From UBA724 sp964008075 (GTDB lineage Bacteria; Bacteroidota; Bacteroidia; Flavobacteriales; Flavobacteriaceae), in assembly GCA_964008075.1 (NCBI GenBank), contig CAXGAP010000004.1, positions 1-56,559 of the forward strand: a stretch of DNA of 56,559 nt. Direction: 5' to 3'. The position numbers were made by a program, and so were the translations under genes. Below the pieces are notes generated by a model. The model saw only the letters and a program-made list of their open reading frames with translations, was not told the DNA's origin and searched no databases. This document shows, piece after piece, positions 53,473 to 56,559 of the stretch. Numbering within the stretch: position 1 is the stretch's first letter; every line of letters starts with the position of its first letter.

Positions 53473-54906
53473 TTAGAAGGATGCGTTTTGGGGGGTACGT
53501 GGAAAGGGAATCACATCACGGATGTTGGACATTCCTGTTGCAAATTGAACCAAACGCTCAAATCCCAATCCAAATCCAGCATGAGGGGCTGTTCCAAATC
53601 GGCGCAAATCCAAGTACCAGTCGAGTTCTTTTTCTTCAATGCCCATTTCAGATATTCGTTTTTGTAACACATCAAGTCGTTCTTCTCGCTGTGCACCACC
53701 CACCATCTCACCAATGCCAGGAAACAACACATCCATTGCACGAACAGTTTTTCCGTCATCATTAAGACGCATATAAAATGCTTTGATTTTGGCAGGATAA
53801 TCAAACAAAATCACAGGGCATTTAAAGTGTTTTTCGACCAGGTAGCGCTCATGCTCACTTTGCAGGTCAACGCCCCATTCATCCACAGGAAACTTAAACT
53901 TTTTCTTCTTGTTTGGCTTTGAGTTTCTCAAAATATCAAAGGCTTCAGTGTATGATAATCGAACAAATTGATTGTCGACAACAAAGCGAATTTGTTCGAG
54001 CAAACCCATTGGTCGTCGCTCGATTTGTGGTTTTGTTTTTTCTTCATTCGACAAGCGTTGATCCAAAAATGCCAAATCGTCCTCACAATTGTCGACAACA
54101 TACTGAAGCACATATTTGATGAAGTCTTCAGCCAAATCCATATTCTGATCGAGTTGATAAAAAGCAACTTCGGGTTCAATCATCCAAAACTCAGCCAAAT
54201 GCCGAGAAGTATTGGAGTTTTCTGCTCGAAATGTAGGTCCGAATGTGTATACCTTACCCAGTCCCATTGCGTATGTTTCGGCTTCCAACTGACCAGAAAC
54301 AGTAAGGTTTGTTTCCTTGCCAAAAAAGTCTTTTGTAAAATCTGTATCTCCGGCTTCGTTCAGGGGCGCTTGTTTGGGGTCTAAGGTACTCACACGAAAC
54401 ATTTCACCTGCCCCTTCGGCATCACTTCCTGTGATAATAGGGGTATGAACATAATAAAATCCTTCCTTCCTAAAATAGTCGTGAACAGCAAATGACAGCG
54501 CAGAGCGAACTCTCATCACTGCCGAAAAAGTGGAGGTTCGGACACGAAGATGTGCATTGTCTCTTAAAAACTCAAAACTGTGTTTTTTTGGTTGGATAGG
54601 ATATTGATCGGGGTCAGAGTCGCCAATGATTTCCAGATGACTGACTTGTACTTCGTATTTCTGCCCTTTTCCTTGGCTTTCGACTAGTGTTCCTTCAATG
54701 TGTACGGCAGCACCAGTTGTGATTCTTTTGAGCAGATTTTCGTCGGTTTGTTCAAAATCCACAACACACTGAAGGTTGTTGAGCGTTGATCCGTCATTGA
54801 GTGCAATAAAACGATTGGCACGAAAGGTGCGCACCCAGCCCTGCAAACTCACTTTTTGGTGCATATGGGTGCCTGAGAAAAGTTCTTGAATCGTTTGCGT
54901 TTTCAT
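53473..54906 (-). CDS. asnS: Asparagine--tRNA ligase
   Basis: This 477-residue class IIb synthetase starts with an OB-fold anticodon domain (VSLQGWVRTFRANRFIALND). It then shows the catalytic core: YYVHTPIITGSDAEGAGEMF, FGPTFRAENSNTSRHLAEFW (motif 2), EPEVAF, and motif 3 in FGLGFERLVQFATG, ending IPFPRTPQNASF. The asparagine type is inferred from the AEGAGEMF and EFWMIEPEV sequences. The ATG at 54906 is used; a TTG directly precedes it. A TATATTTG element lies 18 bp upstream. Confidence 0.95.
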   Translation of the reverse strand: MKTQTIQELFSGTHMHQKVSLQGWVRTFRANRFIALNDGSTLNNLQCVVDFEQTDENLLKRITTGAAVHIEGTLVESQGKGQKYEVQVSHLEIIGDSDPDQYPIQPKKHSFEFLRDNAHLRVRTSTFSAVMRVRSALSFAVHDYFRKEGFYYVHTPIITGSDAEGAGEMFRVSTLDPKQAPLNEAGDTDFTKDFFGKETNLTVSGQLEAETYAMGLGKVYTFGPTFRAENSNTSRHLAEFWMIEPEVAFYQLDQNMDLAEDFIKYVLQYVVDNCEDDLAFLDQRLSNEEKTKPQIERRPMGLLEQIRFVVDNQFVRLSYTEAFDILRNSKPNKKKKFKFPVDEWGVDLQSEHERYLVEKHFKCPVILFDYPAKIKAFYMRLNDDGKTVRAMDVLFPGIGEMVGGAQREERLDVLQKRISEMGIEEKELDWYLDLRRFGTAPHAGFGLGFERLVQFATGMSNIRDVIPFPRTPQNASF

Positions 54907-54924
54907 CAAATCAAATTTCGGCTA

Positions 54925-54932
54925 CAAATATA
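54925..54932 (-). promoter_or_regulatory. Bacteroidota -7 promoter element TATATTTG for asnS
   Basis: Plus-strand CAAATATA reads TATATTTG on the minus strand. It ends 18 bp before the asnS ATG, between the exporter stop and asnS. The nearest TTG is closer than the usual -33 spacing. Confidence 0.5.
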
Positions 54933-54954
54933 CTTCATTTTACAAGCAAGTTCA

Positions 54955-56559
54955 TCAGCTACTTTCATCCTCTTTCAATAGATCAATACTGGGTTTTTTG
55001 AGCGTTCTTTCGTTTGCGATACTTTCCTCCAGCGACAACAACAGCGATGGCAACAGAATAAGGTTGGCCAACATGGCAAATAGTAAGGTTGCTGACACCA
55101 AGCCTCCCAAAGCTACAGTGCCGCCATAACTTGAAATCATAAATACTGAAAATCCAAAAAACAAAACGATAGAGGTGTAAAACATACTCACACCTGTTTC
55201 GCGAAGTGCCAGATAAACCGATTTTTTTATTTTCCATTTGGTGGCTTGGAGTTCTTGTCGGTATTTGACCAAATAGTGTATGGTGTCATCTACAGATATC
55301 CCAAAAGCTACACTAAAGACCAATATGGTGGATGGCTTGATGGGAATCCCCAAAAAACCCATCATCCCTGCAGTGAGGATTAAGGGGATAATGTTTGGAA
55401 TCAAGGAAATGAGAATCATTCGAAACGAACGAAACATATAGGCCATAAATAAGGCAATCATCAATACTGCTAAGGAGAGTGACAAGACTAGGTTGCGAAC
55501 CAAAAACCGAGTTCCTTTCAAGTACCCAAGCGCTTTTCCAGTGACTTCTGTTTCAAATCGGTCAGCTGGAAATAGTTCTCCAACAACTGCCAACAAATCA
55601 CCCTCAATTTCTTCCATTCGTTCTGTGTTGACATCTTTGAGCATTGTGCTTACACGAATATACTGACCAGTGCTATCAACCAAACTTTCGGCCATGCCTT
55701 CAGCCGATATACTGTTGTTGACATACGACCCAATAAACGAATATTCTTGTCTTGTTGGCATCGAAAAATAACGTGGGTTGCCATTGTAATAGGTTTGCTT
55801 TGCATATTTGGCTACATGAGCAATAGACAAGGGCTCGGAAAGCTCAGGCACAGTTCGAATGTGCGATACCAAACGTTCCACTCGGTTGAGCGTTGAGAGT
55901 TGCGTTGCACCATTTCTTCTTTTGGTGTCAACCATAATCTCTATGGGCATGATTCCACTCATTTGATTTTCAAAAAACCGAACATCTTTGAAAAACTCGG
56001 CTCCTTTTGGAAGGTCGTCGATGATGGTGCCAGAAAGTTTAATTTGGTAAATCCCAATAATACTCATCATCAAGGAGATGACAAACACAAAATAAACAGT
56101 CACACGACGATAACGAACCATATTTTCCATCCATCCAATAAAGTCGTTCATCCAGTTTCGGTTGAGGTGTGCTAGATGCTTTTGATCGGGGAGACTCATA
56201 TAGCTGTAAAGAATAGGAATCACAAAAAGCGACAACACAAAAAGAAGCATGATATTGACAGAAGCCACCAAGCCAAATTCGATGAGCAGTTTGCTGCTAG
56301 TCAAAGTAAAGGTTGCAAACCCAAGGGCTGTAGTCATATTGGTCATTAGGGTTGCGTTTCCAATTTTAATAATGACACGTTGTAGAGATCTGGCTTGATT
56401 GCCGTGTTTTTTGACTTCTTGTTGGTATTTGTTGATAAGGAAAATACAATTGGGAACGCCAATCACAATCACAATAGGAGGAATCAAAGCAGTGAGGACA
56501 GTGATTTCAAATCCAAAAAAGCCCAATATCCCAAAGGCCCACATGACACCGATGACGAC
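54955..56559 (-). CDS. MMPL/RND-family exporter (N-terminal part beyond window)
   Basis: The frame is open to the right edge with no start, so 535 C-terminal residues are visible. Two membrane blocks are present, each with the RND-type pattern: LIPPIVIVIGVPNCIFL then NATLMTNMTTALGFATF in the first, and VFSVAFGISVDDTIHYLVKY then LRETGVSMFYTSIVLFFGF in the second. The intervening periplasmic domain covers about residues 165-340. It belongs to the MMPL/SSD-type exporters of lipids or hydrophobic compounds; the substrate is unknown. Two in-frame methionines near the edge are not taken as starts because homology continues. Confidence 0.88.
   Translation of the reverse strand, partial: VVIGVMWAFGILGFFGFEITVLTALIPPIVIVIGVPNCIFLINKYQQEVKKHGNQARSLQRVIIKIGNATLMTNMTTALGFATFTLTSSKLLIEFGLVASVNIMLLFVLSLFVIPILYSYMSLPDQKHLAHLNRNWMNDFIGWMENMVRYRRVTVYFVFVISLMMSIIGIYQIKLSGTIIDDLPKGAEFFKDVRFFENQMSGIMPIEIMVDTKRRNGATQLSTLNRVERLVSHIRTVPELSEPLSIAHVAKYAKQTYYNGNPRYFSMPTRQEYSFIGSYVNNSISAEGMAESLVDSTGQYIRVSTMLKDVNTERMEEIEGDLLAVVGELFPADRFETEVTGKALGYLKGTRFLVRNLVLSLSLAVLMIALFMAYMFRSFRMILISLIPNIIPLILTAGMMGFLGIPIKPSTILVFSVAFGISVDDTIHYLVKYRQELQATKWKIKKSVYLALRETGVSMFYTSIVLFFGFSVFMISSYGGTVALGGLVSATLLFAMLANLILLPSLLLSLEESIANERTLKKPSIDLLKEDESS

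Noticed and set aside
53968..54384. 138-codon plus-strand frame inside asnS
   Set aside because: It lies antisense to conserved synthetase motifs and has no recognisable domain.

Overview
The window looks like chromosomal DNA of a marine-type Flavobacteriia member (phylum Bacteroidota). This rests on the gene families present: a type IX secretion (T9SS) type B C-terminal domain, a PorP/SprF-family protein, DUF3078, DUF2480, DUF4270 and DUF3575 proteins, and a type B succinate dehydrogenase. Clear TAnnTTTG promoter elements, which are typical of Bacteroidota, also precede several genes. I see no rRNA, tRNA, CRISPR, transposase, integrase or prophage gene. No gene-free stretch reaches 300 bp. 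The longest are about 250 bp (29996-30245, the AT-rich divergent sufA/thiL spacer) and about 200 bp (41371-41572, upstream of glyS).

Region 1 (1-16432) is a tightly packed three-gene surface module. It begins with the 3' part of a giant secreted repeat protein, with at least 4113 residues and 29 DUF11-like units visible. The gene enters from beyond the left edge and ends in a T9SS sorting domain. A PorP/SprF-like outer-membrane protein overlaps it by one base. An OmpA/PD40/TPR protein with a terminal SPOR-like domain follows with no gap. This is the usual arrangement of an adhesin with its outer-membrane partners.

Region 2 (16447-22389) holds a minus-strand group: a secreted esterase, two tiny overlapping membrane proteins, a flavodoxin-fold oxidoreductase and a HAD phosphatase. 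Divergent from it is a plus-strand operon of enoyl-CoA hydratase, queD/PTPS, lpxH and hflX. Region 3 (22386-29995) is a complete minus-strand SUF iron-sulfur operon: sufA-sufB-lipoprotein-sufC-sufD-sufS-sufE-DUF59-DUF2480-DUF3078. The unexpected member is a small lipoprotein between sufB and sufC.

Region 4 (30246-43779) contains thiL, pepP, a large BNR/sortilin-like exported protein, sdhCAB with a textbook promoter, a nitrilase-family amidase, an Ig-like lipoprotein, glyS and a DUF3575 barrel. Region 5 (43843-51913) contains xth plus a Tas-like aldo-keto reductase, the minus-strand operon panC-panD-flippase-radA, and, divergently, a truncated glycogen-synthase-like protein followed by a DUF4270 lipoprotein. 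Region 6 (51979-56559) contains rpoN, asnS and the 3' part of an MMPL/RND exporter that runs off the right edge.

Most genes are housekeeping. The points most worth a second look are: the giant adhesin, with a perfect 395-bp tandem duplication and an apparent 11-unit higher-order repeat; the lipoprotein embedded in the suf operon; the degenerate single-domain GlgA-like protein; promoters placed so close to start codons that transcripts may be leaderless; and four convergent gene pairs whose stop codons are nested in the same four bases.
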